Of a stretch of 30,954 nucleotides of DNA, positions 1 to 6,873 are shown piece after piece; positions within the stretch are counted from its first letter, which is position 1, and the number at the start of each line of letters is the position of its first letter. The stretch spans positions 1 through 30,954 of the forward strand of contig CABUGV010000042.1 of NCBI GenBank assembly GCA_902491215.1, read 5' to 3'. The DNA comes from 43-108 sp001915545 (GTDB lineage: Bacteria; Bacteroidota; Bacteroidia; Bacteroidales; Bacteroidaceae). Below the pieces are notes generated by a model. The model was not told the DNA's origin. It ran no database searches and saw only the letters and a program-made list of their open reading frames with translations. The position numbers and the translations under genes are program-made.

Positions 1-203
1 CGGAATTCCAATTTCCTGCCTTGCCCATAGGCATGGCCCGGACGATAGCCGTTGCCCTTGTTTGAGGGATTTTCCCGAAGGAATTCACTGCGTTCTGCAA
101 CCATCATGCTTTCAAGCATGATTTCCATAAGGTCGTGAAGACCATTTTCTTTCTCTGCATGCTTGCGCATGAGCTCGGAAATTTGTACTTTCGTGAAGTG
201 CAT
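1..203 (-). CDS. IS256-family (mutator-type) transposase, N-terminal part, cut by window edge
   Basis: The minus strand from the ATG at 203 reads MHFTKVQISELMRKHAEKEN and runs open to the window edge, giving about 67 residues. The acidic 'GLHDLMEIMLESMMVAERSEFL' segment followed by 'GNGYRPGHAYGQGRKLEFRIPR'-like sequence matches the start of IS256/mutator DDE transposases, which cut and paste the element. The catalytic DDE residues lie beyond the window, so intactness cannot be judged. The adjacent 204-280 region looks like the IS terminus. I chose this start because it is the first ATG after the IS end and begins the recognisable conserved N-terminus. Confidence 0.8.
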   Translation of the reverse strand, partial: MHFTKVQISELMRKHAEKENGLHDLMEIMLESMMVAERSEFLRENPSNKGNGYRPGHAYGQGRKLEF

Positions 204-279
204 AGTTTGTATATTTAGTTTTTTGGTCACTCCTAAATTACAAACTTCGGGGCTGGCATACAAGTGCCGGCCCTTTTTT
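204..279. mobile_element. Terminal region of the IS256-type insertion sequence
   Basis: Between the transposase start and the next unrelated coding sequence lies an AT-rich stretch, then a GC-rich near-palindrome (250-258 with 265-273, arms GGGCTGGCA/TGCCGGCCC, six-base loop) followed by six T's at 274-279. Such a hairpin at an IS edge can act as a transcription barrier. The exact terminal inverted repeat and target duplication cannot be set because the other IS end is outside the window. Confidence 0.5.
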
Positions 280-576
280 GATTCATTTCAGACACACTTT
301 TTGAAACAGTATCGAATAAGTTGGAGGTCGTTCATTGGTTGGTATGTTCCTGCTTTTAAATATATGCGAAATGGAATAACTTTAAAAGGCAGTATACCTC
401 AAGATGTTCGTAAATATATGCTTGAACGTATATATACAGATTATGGACGTGATGGGCTTCGTTTGGCTATTAAATCATATATTGGAACTATCGAATATTA
501 TGAATCGATGGGAATAAATAAAAGCGGAGACAGATTGATTGCTCAACATTTTCTGAATATTCTAAAAAATGACTAA
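280..576 (+). pseudogene. Truncated unknown gene next to the IS end
   Basis: An open frame continues from the IS end to TAA at 574-576. The coherent protein part ends ...RDGLRLAIKSYIGTIEYYES... and has no family I recognise. The frame extends upstream through IS sequence (from 163), but that portion is only IS-end DNA read in this frame. The coding sequence is therefore probably a 3' remnant of a gene interrupted by the IS. Alternatively it is a short gene starting at the ATG at 364, giving 70 residues. A strong hairpin terminator follows at 654-688, which fits a real gene end. No function is inferred. Confidence 0.4.
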
Positions 577-653
577 TTCTTTGGTTGAGTATCTGTTTCA
601 ATATAATTAATTGCGTAATTCACAAAAAGGCGCATTTGATTTACATTATTAAT

Positions 654-696
654 AAGTATATGGCTTTGTTTTTCAAAGTCATATACTTTTATTTAT
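654..696 (+). terminator. Rho-independent terminator after the truncated ORF
   Basis: A 15-bp stem (654-668 with 674-688) with one G-T wobble and a TTTTT loop is followed by a T-rich tail (TTATTTAT). It separates the truncated ORF from the ATPase/TOPRIM pair. Confidence 0.65.
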
Positions 697-792
697 CGTA
701 ATATTGTGTTTTCAATAAACTTATTACCATGAACATTTTCCTTTATAAACGTTGTTGATTTACACGAAAAATATGTAAAAAACAGCGTGTTT

Positions 793-800
793 TACATTTG
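793..800 (+). promoter_or_regulatory. Putative Bacteroidota -7 element ahead of the ATPase/TOPRIM operon
   Basis: TACATTTG matches the Bacteroidota -7 consensus TAnnTTTG and lies 55 bases before the ATPase ATG. No clear -33 TTTG was seen at the expected spacing, so this is tentative. Confidence 0.35.
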
Positions 801-854
801 AAGAATATATTTTTCTTATTTTTACGTTGATAATCACGATTATTGCAACAAATA

Positions 855-1889
855 ATGTTTGAAAAGGTAGAAATAGAACGGTTTCGGGGCATAAGGAATG
901 CTTCCATTCAAGGCTTTAGGCGGATAAATCTTTTTTTCGGAAAGAATAACTGCGGTAAGTCTTCTTTGTTGGAGGCTTTGTTTCTTGCCAGTGGTGGTGC
1001 AAATCCAATGTTGCCTGTGAATGTCAATTTCATGCGCGGTTATGGTAAATCTCGTCTGAATGACCTTAACCTGGAATTTTATAATTTGGATTCCGAACAA
1101 CCTATTCATATAAAATTGATGGATGGCTATGTGCGTGACCTCAATATAAGTCTTTTTGAGAAGCGACAAAACAGCATATCGCTTAATGCTGATGATGCAA
1201 ATATCCTTTCAAACGTTGAAGAAGGCCGATACGGTTTGAAATTTGATTTTAAGGTCAATGATCAATCATATGTGTCATTGTTGCGGTTTGACTCTTCAAG
1301 TCCTGGTAATGCTTCGGTTGCAGCGCCAAAGCATTATGTTGAATCATTGCGTTGTACATATTTGAGTCCTAAATATGATTTTAATGCTTCTATTCAGGGA
1401 TTGAAAAATATTCTTCAGAATAAGGATGAGCATTTTATTATAGAAGGACTTCAGTTGCTTGAACCACAGGTTAGAGATTTTATTTTCTCAGACAATGAAA
1501 TGCTTGTGGACATCGGCCTTTCAAAACGTATTCCTGTTAATATGTTGGGTGATGGTGCTCGTAAGATTGTATCGCTTTTGACTGCTGTTTATAATTGTAA
1601 GGACGGACTTTTGCTTATTGATGAAATAAGCAATGGCTTCCATCATTCTGTGATGTGCAGTTTATGGAAGGTGCTCATAGATGCATCTGTTAAGAACAAT
1701 ACACAACTGTTTGTTACGACGCATGACCTTGATTCAATTAAAGGTTTAAGGGATGCAGCTATAAATGAGTATTCCGATTATGTGGCATCATTCAGGTTGT
1801 TAAAAAGTAGTGACGGAGAATTGAAAGCTTTCCATTATTCATTGGATAGTTTGGATTATTCGATTAATCAGGAAATAGAAATTAGGTGA
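855..1889 (+). CDS. AAA/ABC-type ATPase of an ATPase-TOPRIM defence-like pair
   Basis: This is a 344-residue ATPase of the OLD/RecF-like AAA_15/AAA_21 group. It opens with FEKVEIERFRGIRNASI, typical of these proteins. Walker A is GKNNCGKSS (about 29-37). A signature-like GDGARKIVSLL precedes Walker B LLLIDE (about 252-257), and FVTTHD supplies the switch histidine near 290. There is no nuclease domain on the same chain. The TOPRIM-like partner starts one base after this stop, so the two are surely co-transcribed and probably act as a complex. Related pairs (PARIS AriA/AriB, RloA/RloB) are phage-defence systems in which the ATPase senses infection and releases or activates the partner; that role here is inference. 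A TTG at 843 is also in frame, but the ATG at 855 directly precedes the conserved FEKVEI motif. Confidence 0.82.
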   Translation: MFEKVEIERFRGIRNASIQGFRRINLFFGKNNCGKSSLLEALFLASGGANPMLPVNVNFMRGYGKSRLNDLNLEFYNLDSEQPIHIKLMDGYVRDLNISLFEKRQNSISLNADDANILSNVEEGRYGLKFDFKVNDQSYVSLLRFDSSSPGNASVAAPKHYVESLRCTYLSPKYDFNASIQGLKNILQNKDEHFIIEGLQLLEPQVRDFIFSDNEMLVDIGLSKRIPVNMLGDGARKIVSLLTAVYNCKDGLLLIDEISNGFHHSVMCSLWKVLIDASVKNNTQLFVTTHDLDSIKGLRDAAINEYSDYVASFRLLKSSDGELKAFHYSLDSLDYSINQEIEIR

Positions 1890-1890
1890 T

Positions 1891-2511
1891 ATGAATAAGA
1901 TTTTCATAGAAGCGAAGAAAAAGGAAACTCCTGAATGTAATTTCCTGAAAACAATTTTAGCATTGTTCTTTCCTGAGAAAAATGTGGAATTTGTACCAAT
2001 TGACGGTATTGGTAATCTGTTTAATGAAACCATTGTCAATCAAATAAGTTTGGCACAGGCTATGGGAGAACAAGTCTTGGTTCTTGCTGATGCCGATACA
2101 GTATCTAAAGGGTGGGGATTTAAGAAACGAAAAGTTGATATAGACAACGGTATGCAGAATAAGGGAATTAATTTCTCTTATTTCTTATATCCTAACAATC
2201 ATGATGACGGCGATGTTGAATCTCTTATGGAATTGGCGGCGAAAAGAAATTTGCATAAAGTTTTTTTTGATTGCTTTGAAGACTATGAAAGATGTGTTTC
2301 AAGTGTTAAGGATAGCAACGGCCGGCAGTTTTATAATGTTCCAAATCTGAAAGGAAAATTGCATACATATATGAGTGCGCAGAGATTGAATAGCAAACAA
2401 CGAAGTAGACTTGGTTCTGGTGATTGGCTGTTTGACGATTCACGTTTTTGGAATTTGAACATTGTAGAACTGCAACCTTTGAAAGATTATTTTAGAGCCA
2501 ATCTAAAATAA
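1891..2511 (+). CDS. DUF3226 / TOPRIM-like protein, partner of the ATPase
   Basis: This 206-residue protein has a TOPRIM-like layout. An N-terminal acidic motif (FIEAKKKETPECNFLK, E7) is followed by a DxD motif in VLVLADADT (D67, D69), then NNHDDGDVESLM. This pattern fits DUF3226 proteins, which look like stand-alone TOPRIM domains. It begins immediately downstream of the AAA ATPase (stop and start separated by one base) and forms a two-gene operon with it. In related ATPase-TOPRIM systems the TOPRIM chain is the nuclease or toxin effector. A nuclease function here is inferred from fold and context, not demonstrated. The gene is AT-rich relative to the downstream chromosome, consistent with transfer. 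Confidence 0.72.
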   Translation: MNKIFIEAKKKETPECNFLKTILALFFPEKNVEFVPIDGIGNLFNETIVNQISLAQAMGEQVLVLADADTVSKGWGFKKRKVDIDNGMQNKGINFSYFLYPNNHDDGDVESLMELAAKRNLHKVFFDCFEDYERCVSSVKDSNGRQFYNVPNLKGKLHTYMSAQRLNSKQRSRLGSGDWLFDDSRFWNLNIVELQPLKDYFRANLK

Positions 2512-2568
2512 CAATGAATGTCTTTTATTAATTAAAAACTCCTATTGAGATATTAGCCGCATCCTAAA

Positions 2569-3237
2569 ATGAAAAAAGAGCTGTTGCATAGTTGTTCGGA
2601 ATTGATTGAATACGTCAATAAAGTCGGGCTTCTTCCTTTGCTGAGAATGGGCGTAAGAGGATGGTCGGCCGAAGAGGCTGTTGATGAAGACTGTCGGTAT
2701 GTCAAGTTGCCTGATGGCGGATGGGAGTGGCCTTTGTGGAGTTGGAAAGGGGCTGTGCTTCGCGAGAGCGGATGCGCCTACGGCAAGTTTTTCGACCGTA
2801 AGGCTGCGTTCGTAAGCAGTGAGTGGTGGCCGGATTTCTGCAACTATCGCAGGAGTATTTTCCCATATCCTGAGGCTGGGAGCATCGAGGAAGGTATTCT
2901 TGACATATTGAGGAGTGAGGGAAGTCTTATCACTCGTGATCTGCGTGCGGCATGCGGATTTACAGGTACGAAGATGCGAGGAAAATTTGATACCTACTTG
3001 ACACGCCTTGAGATGGGCGGATATATCGTGACGGAAGATTTTGTTTATCCGCGTGACAAGCACGGACGCGAATATGGTTGGGGATGGTCGTTGCTCACAA
3101 CGCCGGAGGCTCTTTTCGGAAAGGAGGCATGCCATATTGACCGTACGCCTCAGGAGTCGCGCGAAAGGATGGTGGGGCAGTTCAGAAAGATTCTGCCTGA
3201 AGCCTCGGATGAGCTTTTTGATTTCCTGCTGAAGTGA
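2569..3237 (+). CDS. AlkZ-related winged-helix protein (YcaQ-like)
   Basis: A 222-residue protein resembling the AlkZ-related family of Bacteroidota, distant relatives of the crosslink-repair glycosylase YcaQ/AlkZ. Visible marks are the tryptophan-rich stretch GGWEWPLWSWKGAVLRE, YGKFFDRKAAFVS and WWPDFCNYRRS (about residues 48-103). A winged-helix-like segment follows (EEGILDILRSEGSLITRDLRAACGF...), then TYLTRLEMGGYIV. It is shorter than YcaQ (about 400 residues) and a full catalytic domain is not evident, so glycosylase activity is doubtful. Higher GC and codon use like the following genes suggest it belongs to the resident chromosome rather than the upstream cassette, from which 57 bases separate it. 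Confidence 0.65.
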   Translation: MKKELLHSCSELIEYVNKVGLLPLLRMGVRGWSAEEAVDEDCRYVKLPDGGWEWPLWSWKGAVLRESGCAYGKFFDRKAAFVSSEWWPDFCNYRRSIFPYPEAGSIEEGILDILRSEGSLITRDLRAACGFTGTKMRGKFDTYLTRLEMGGYIVTEDFVYPRDKHGREYGWGWSLLTTPEALFGKEACHIDRTPQESRERMVGQFRKILPEASDELFDFLLK

Positions 3238-3421
3238 AATAGCAGAATGACTTGATTGTATGGTGCAGGAGAGACATAAAGTATAGCTATATAGTGCTTC
3301 AATGAAATATTTTTATTAGTTTTACTTTGAAAATATCTATTTCTGCTTTTGAAGTATGATTTTGTACTGATGGAAGGAATAGACAATTCTTTGTTGGAAC
3401 CTTAACTTTAACAGATTTATT

Positions 3422-4966
3422 ATGAAAAAACTATTCAACAGATTCATTATTGACTTTGGTGCAGAAGGTTTCATGGCGTTGCGCCTGGTGATTGGCTTCT
3501 TTGTGTTGACGTTCGCATTGTCGTCTTACGGACAAATTATTGAGCCGGGAAATGCACCCAACAAGTCACAGCACAAATTGATGGACAGAGGCTATGGTAT
3601 GTTTATTCATTTCGGAGTGAATACCTTCAGCGGACACGAGTGGTCGGATGGTACAACACCTGTGGAGAAATATAATCCAACTCGTCTTGACTGTGAACAA
3701 TGGGTGCGTGTAGCTAAAGATGCAGGTTTCCGCTATGTTCTGCTCGTAACAAAACACCATGATGGTTTCTGTCTTTGGGACAGTAAGTATACAGATTATG
3801 ATGTGGCTTCTTCGCCTGTGAAGACAGATGTTGTCAAGGCTGTTTCGGATGCATGCAGGAAATATGGTCTTCAGTTTGGTGTTTATTATTCTTTGTGGGA
3901 CAGGCATGAACCATCGTATCGTGATAAGGATCCTGAGAAATATGTTGATTACATGATTGCACAGCTTCGCGAATTGTTTACCAATTACGGCGACATCTGT
4001 GAACTTTGGTTTGACGGCGGATGGGACAGGCCGGTAAAGGACTGGAATCTGGGACGTGTGTATGCGGAGGTCAAAAAGATGCAGCCTGACTGTGCTGTTG
4101 GTGTAAACCATACGATTGTTACAAGCGAAGACAGCCGTGTTTTTGTATTGCCTGATCTGATGACAGAGGACAACAAGTACTACATGCAGTATTTTCCATC
4201 TGATTTCCGCCTGTGGGATCCAAAGATTGCCCACCGCAATGACAAGAAGCAGTATCTTCATGATGGCAAGTCATATTATCTGCCGTTCGAGCACACCGTG
4301 TGCATTAGCAAAGAATGGAACTGGTTTCAGAAGAGCAATCCTAAGACTGTTCGTGACCTTGATGAACTTGAAGAACTATTCTATTGGTGTACATACGGTG
4401 GCAATTCGCTTGTCGTGAATGTGGCTCCGGATCAGACAGGACGCATCCGCGAGAATGAAGCAAATGCTATAATAACTCTCAATCGTGAGCGTCTGCACAT
4501 AAAGAAAGGAAAGCCGTTGCCTACAGGCGGTGAACTCGTATCTCTGGGTGCTAAGACCGAAGCTTCTTCTGTTTATGAAGGCAAGACTTCCGAATTCGGT
4601 GCGAACAAGGCTGTTGACGGCGGAATGCAGACACGTTGGGCAGCATCGGAGAACAGTGCCGACCTGACCGTTTATCTTGATGGAGAGAAAGAATTTAATA
4701 AGATTGTTATATTCGAGTATTGCGATGTTGTGAATTCCGACGATGGTTTTTCAAACAAGCGTTATAATCGTATCCGTTCATACTGCATAGATGTATGGCT
4801 CGATGGCTGTTGGGAAACTGTTTACATTTCTGATGAACCTATGGGTGACTGCAAGGTCGTACGTTTCCCTAAGAAGTACAAGAGCGACAAGGTGCGATTG
4901 AGAGTTCTTGATGCTTCTGCGCCTCCATCGATTTATGAATTCTGTGTGTTTGATGTGGCGGATTAA
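3422..4966 (+). CDS. Secreted GH29 alpha-L-fucosidase with C-terminal discoidin-like domain
   Basis: This 514-residue glycoside hydrolase would release terminal alpha-L-fucose from host or plant glycans, probably in the periplasm. A hydrophobic signal (ALRLVIGFFVLTFALSSYGQ) precedes the mature chain. GH29 landmarks are GYGMFIHFGVNTF (about 58-69), LLVTKHHDGFCLWDS (about 107-121) and ELWFDGGWD, with D198 aligning with the family nucleophile. Residues from about 370 to the end (SSVYEG...ANKAVDGGMQTRWAA...LTVYLDGEKEFNKIVI) look like an F5/8 type C carbohydrate-binding module. A start at ATG 3473 (MALRLVIGF) would give a more classical signal peptide and is equally plausible. No susCD pair or regulator is adjacent, so it is not part of a visible polysaccharide utilisation locus. 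Confidence 0.9.
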   Translation: MKKLFNRFIIDFGAEGFMALRLVIGFFVLTFALSSYGQIIEPGNAPNKSQHKLMDRGYGMFIHFGVNTFSGHEWSDGTTPVEKYNPTRLDCEQWVRVAKDAGFRYVLLVTKHHDGFCLWDSKYTDYDVASSPVKTDVVKAVSDACRKYGLQFGVYYSLWDRHEPSYRDKDPEKYVDYMIAQLRELFTNYGDICELWFDGGWDRPVKDWNLGRVYAEVKKMQPDCAVGVNHTIVTSEDSRVFVLPDLMTEDNKYYMQYFPSDFRLWDPKIAHRNDKKQYLHDGKSYYLPFEHTVCISKEWNWFQKSNPKTVRDLDELEELFYWCTYGGNSLVVNVAPDQTGRIRENEANAIITLNRERLHIKKGKPLPTGGELVSLGAKTEASSVYEGKTSEFGANKAVDGGMQTRWAASENSADLTVYLDGEKEFNKIVIFEYCDVVNSDDGFSNKRYNRIRSYCIDVWLDGCWETVYISDEPMGDCKVVRFPKKYKSDKVRLRVLDASAPPSIYEFCVFDVAD

Positions 4967-5046
4967 GATACGTGGCAGACTTAATGTATAATGTTAAATC
5001 AATGAATAACTTTTAATACTTGATCGACTGCTTAAACGGCAAACTT

Positions 5047-5080
5047 ATATGGCTGAATTCTGTATATGGTTCAGCCATAT
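5047..5080. terminator. Perfect hairpin between fucosidase and SMR gene
   Basis: ATATGGCTGAA (5047-5057) pairs perfectly with TTCAGCCATAT (5070-5080) across a 12-base loop. It is probably the fucosidase terminator, 80 bases after its stop, though the following tail is only moderately T-rich. Its distance of 34 bases from the SMR start also allows a leader role. Confidence 0.45.
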
Positions 5081-5114
5081 ATATTTGTTTGAGTATGTCA
5101 GATTTCTGATTATT

Positions 5115-5435
5115 ATGAATTGGATTATTTTGATTATTGCTGGTCTTTTTGAGTCAGGCTTTGCCTTCTGTTTGGGTAAGATGAAAGGTGCTTCCGGTAT
5201 TGAATATTATCTTTGGGGAAGCGGTTTTGTTGTTTGTCTTGCGGCAAGTATGCTTCTTCTTGCGAAGGTCGTGCAGACATTGCCAATAGGTACAGCTTAT
5301 CCAGTGTGGACAGGTATTGGTGCTGTAGGCACAGTGATACTGGGAATTTTGTTTTTCAATGAGCCTGTGACAGTGTGGCGCATATTTTTTATTGCGACAC
5401 TGATAGCCTCGGTTGTCGGTTTGAAGATGGTCTGA
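5115..5435 (+). CDS. Small multidrug resistance (SMR) transporter, SugE/Gdx type
   Basis: A 106-residue inner-membrane protein with four predicted helices. It starts MNWIILIIAGLFESGFAF, placing the membrane-embedded glutamate at position 13 as in EmrE/SugE. The helix-3 motif PIGTAYPVWTGIGAVGTVILGILFF is the SugE/Gdx form rather than the EmrE form. Gdx proteins export guanidinium by proton antiport; applying this here rests on the motif. The ATG at 5115 is chosen because it aligns with the SugE N-terminus; an in-frame ATG at 5049 would add 22 atypical residues and sits inside the upstream hairpin. It is a single gene, whereas many SMRs come as paired subunits. No guanidine riboswitch was recognised upstream. 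Confidence 0.85.
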   Translation: MNWIILIIAGLFESGFAFCLGKMKGASGIEYYLWGSGFVVCLAASMLLLAKVVQTLPIGTAYPVWTGIGAVGTVILGILFFNEPVTVWRIFFIATLIASVVGLKMV

Positions 5436-5450
5436 AAATGCGAAAGATAA

Positions 5451-5993
5451 TCAGCGGCGCATAAGAGAAGTATCGATGTTTTCCATTTTCAGTAGTGAAA
5501 CCTTTGCGTCAAGACCGGCATTGAACCCTGTCAGCTTGTTGCTGGAGCCTATAACGCGGTGGCATGGTATGATGATGCCTATGGGGTTGCGTCCAACAGC
5601 TTGTCCGACAGCTCTGGCCGATGTTCGTCGGGAGGGGCTTTGGCTGTTCAGTCTTTCGGCAATCTCACCGTATGTGGTTGTCGTTCCATATGGTATTCCG
5701 CACAGGTTTTTCCACACGCGGAGCTGAAACTCAGTGCCGTGCGGGGTGAGCTCGAGGGGTACATCAGGTTCCTTTCCGCTGAAATATTCGTCGAGCCATG
5801 CCTTTATGAGTCTGATATGCTGAGGAAGATTGTTTTCTTGCGCTTGAGGAGTGTTTATGCACAGCACATCGGCAGGAAATGATGTGTTGTCTGCACAGCG
5901 GTTGGTTATCCGCAGTTCCGTAAGCGCAGTGTCCTCTGTCTTTATGTCAAGTATTCCCAGCGGTGAAATGTAGGTGTATTGCCTTATGTCCAT
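5451..5993 (-). CDS. ogt: Methylated-DNA--protein-cysteine methyltransferase (Ogt/AGT)
   Basis: A 180-residue suicide DNA repair protein that takes the alkyl group from O6-alkylguanine. The catalytic PCHRVIG motif is present with acceptor Cys144. It is preceded by the helix-turn-helix part GTTTTYGEIAERL and RAVGQAVGRNPIGIIIPCHRV, and followed by the usual LTGFNAGLDAKVSLLKME tail. The N-terminal domain (about 1-80) is short and Ogt-like, with no Ada regulatory domain. It lies 46 bases downstream of nudC on the same strand and is probably the last gene of the 5'-nucleotidase-nudC-ogt operon. Confidence 0.92.
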   Translation of the reverse strand: MDIRQYTYISPLGILDIKTEDTALTELRITNRCADNTSFPADVLCINTPQAQENNLPQHIRLIKAWLDEYFSGKEPDVPLELTPHGTEFQLRVWKNLCGIPYGTTTTYGEIAERLNSQSPSRRTSARAVGQAVGRNPIGIIIPCHRVIGSSNKLTGFNAGLDAKVSLLKMENIDTSLMRR

Positions 5994-6039
5994 TGATAAT
6001 TTTTTTATGTCGTTAAAAAGAAAAGATTAGTGCGTGAAC

Positions 6040-6873
6040 TTATTTTTCGGTGTTTTCCGATAACCAGTCGTCTATAAGTTTTCGTCCGATGGACATCTTG
6101 CCCGATAGTTCAGGCACATTCTCGCGTGTGAACCATCCGCCTTTGTTAAGCTCCTCCTTCTGTAGCCTCAGTTCACCGCTTTCGTAATCGGCCGTGAAAG
6201 CAATCATGATGCCCGAAGGGTAGGGCCACGGCTGGCTGCCGAAATATTTGATGTTCTTTATTGTCAGGCCGGTTTCCTCCATCACTTCCCTGCGCACGCA
6301 CTCTTCCAGTGTCTCGCCCGTTTCAACGAAACCAGCCACGAGACCGAAGAATGTGCCCTTGAAATTGATGGCGTGCACCATCAGTATGCGGTCGCCGTCG
6401 TCTCCGCGCTTTCTCACTCTGACAATTATTGCAGGAGATACGTGTGGCCAGACTTCTTTTCCGCATTTGGTACATTTCTTGCTTATTGTGCCGGTTCGTT
6501 CCATCGGTGCTCCGCACGAACCGCAGAAGCGTGTGCACGAATCCCAATAAAGCAGTTCCGATGCCTTGCCGGCCTGTAGATAGTATCTTTCGGGGATATG
6601 GTCGTACGATTTGCGCAGACCCATGAGTATGAAACGTTCGTTGTCGATGTCTGCTGTATTTGCGGCGTAAGCCAGACATTTCTTGTCGTCTATGTCGGGA
6701 AGCTCCTGAAAATAAGTATGCTCAGAAACTTCTGTCGGTGCTTGCTGATGGAATGGAATTTCGAGTTGTCCGTCTTTTATCTCCAGCAAAAGCTGACCTT
6801 GGACGAATACGAACCAATATATGCCGTTGCTATTGTACTCTGTCATCTTTCTTGTCGTTGCGGTAGTTTTCAA
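6040..6873 (-). CDS. nudC: NAD(H) pyrophosphatase / decapping hydrolase NudC
   Basis: A Nudix hydrolase cleaving NADH or NAD to NMN and AMP; NudC proteins also decap NAD-capped RNA. A zinc ribbon with Cys117, 120, 134 and 137 (FCGSCGAP...KKCTKCGKE) precedes the Nudix box GFVETGETLEECVRREVMEETGL (about 181-203). The NudC-specific SQPWPYPSG follows at 213. Length (277 residues) is normal for the family. It overlaps the end of the upstream 5'-nucleotidase: by 44 bases from the first ATG at 6873, or by 17 bases if the ATG at 6846 (MTEYNSNGIYW) is used. Translational coupling is therefore likely, and a coupled NAD to NMN to nucleoside salvage is an attractive inference. Confidence 0.92.
   Translation of the reverse strand: MKTTATTRKMTEYNSNGIYWFVFVQGQLLLEIKDGQLEIPFHQQAPTEVSEHTYFQELPDIDDKKCLAYAANTADIDNERFILMGLRKSYDHIPERYYLQAGKASELLYWDSCTRFCGSCGAPMERTGTISKKCTKCGKEVWPHVSPAIIVRVRKRGDDGDRILMVHAINFKGTFFGLVAGFVETGETLEECVRREVMEETGLTIKNIKYFGSQPWPYPSGIMIAFTADYESGELRLQKEELNKGGWFTRENVPELSGKMSIGRKLIDDWLSENTEK

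Noticed and set aside
163..279. 5' part of the plus-strand frame that ends at 576
   Set aside because: It reads through the transposase start region and the IS end on the opposite strand, so it is not native coding sequence.
4967..5114. Guanidine riboswitch upstream of the SugE/Gdx-type gene
   Set aside because: Only a simple perfect hairpin is present; the multi-helix conserved core of the guanidine-I class was not recognised.
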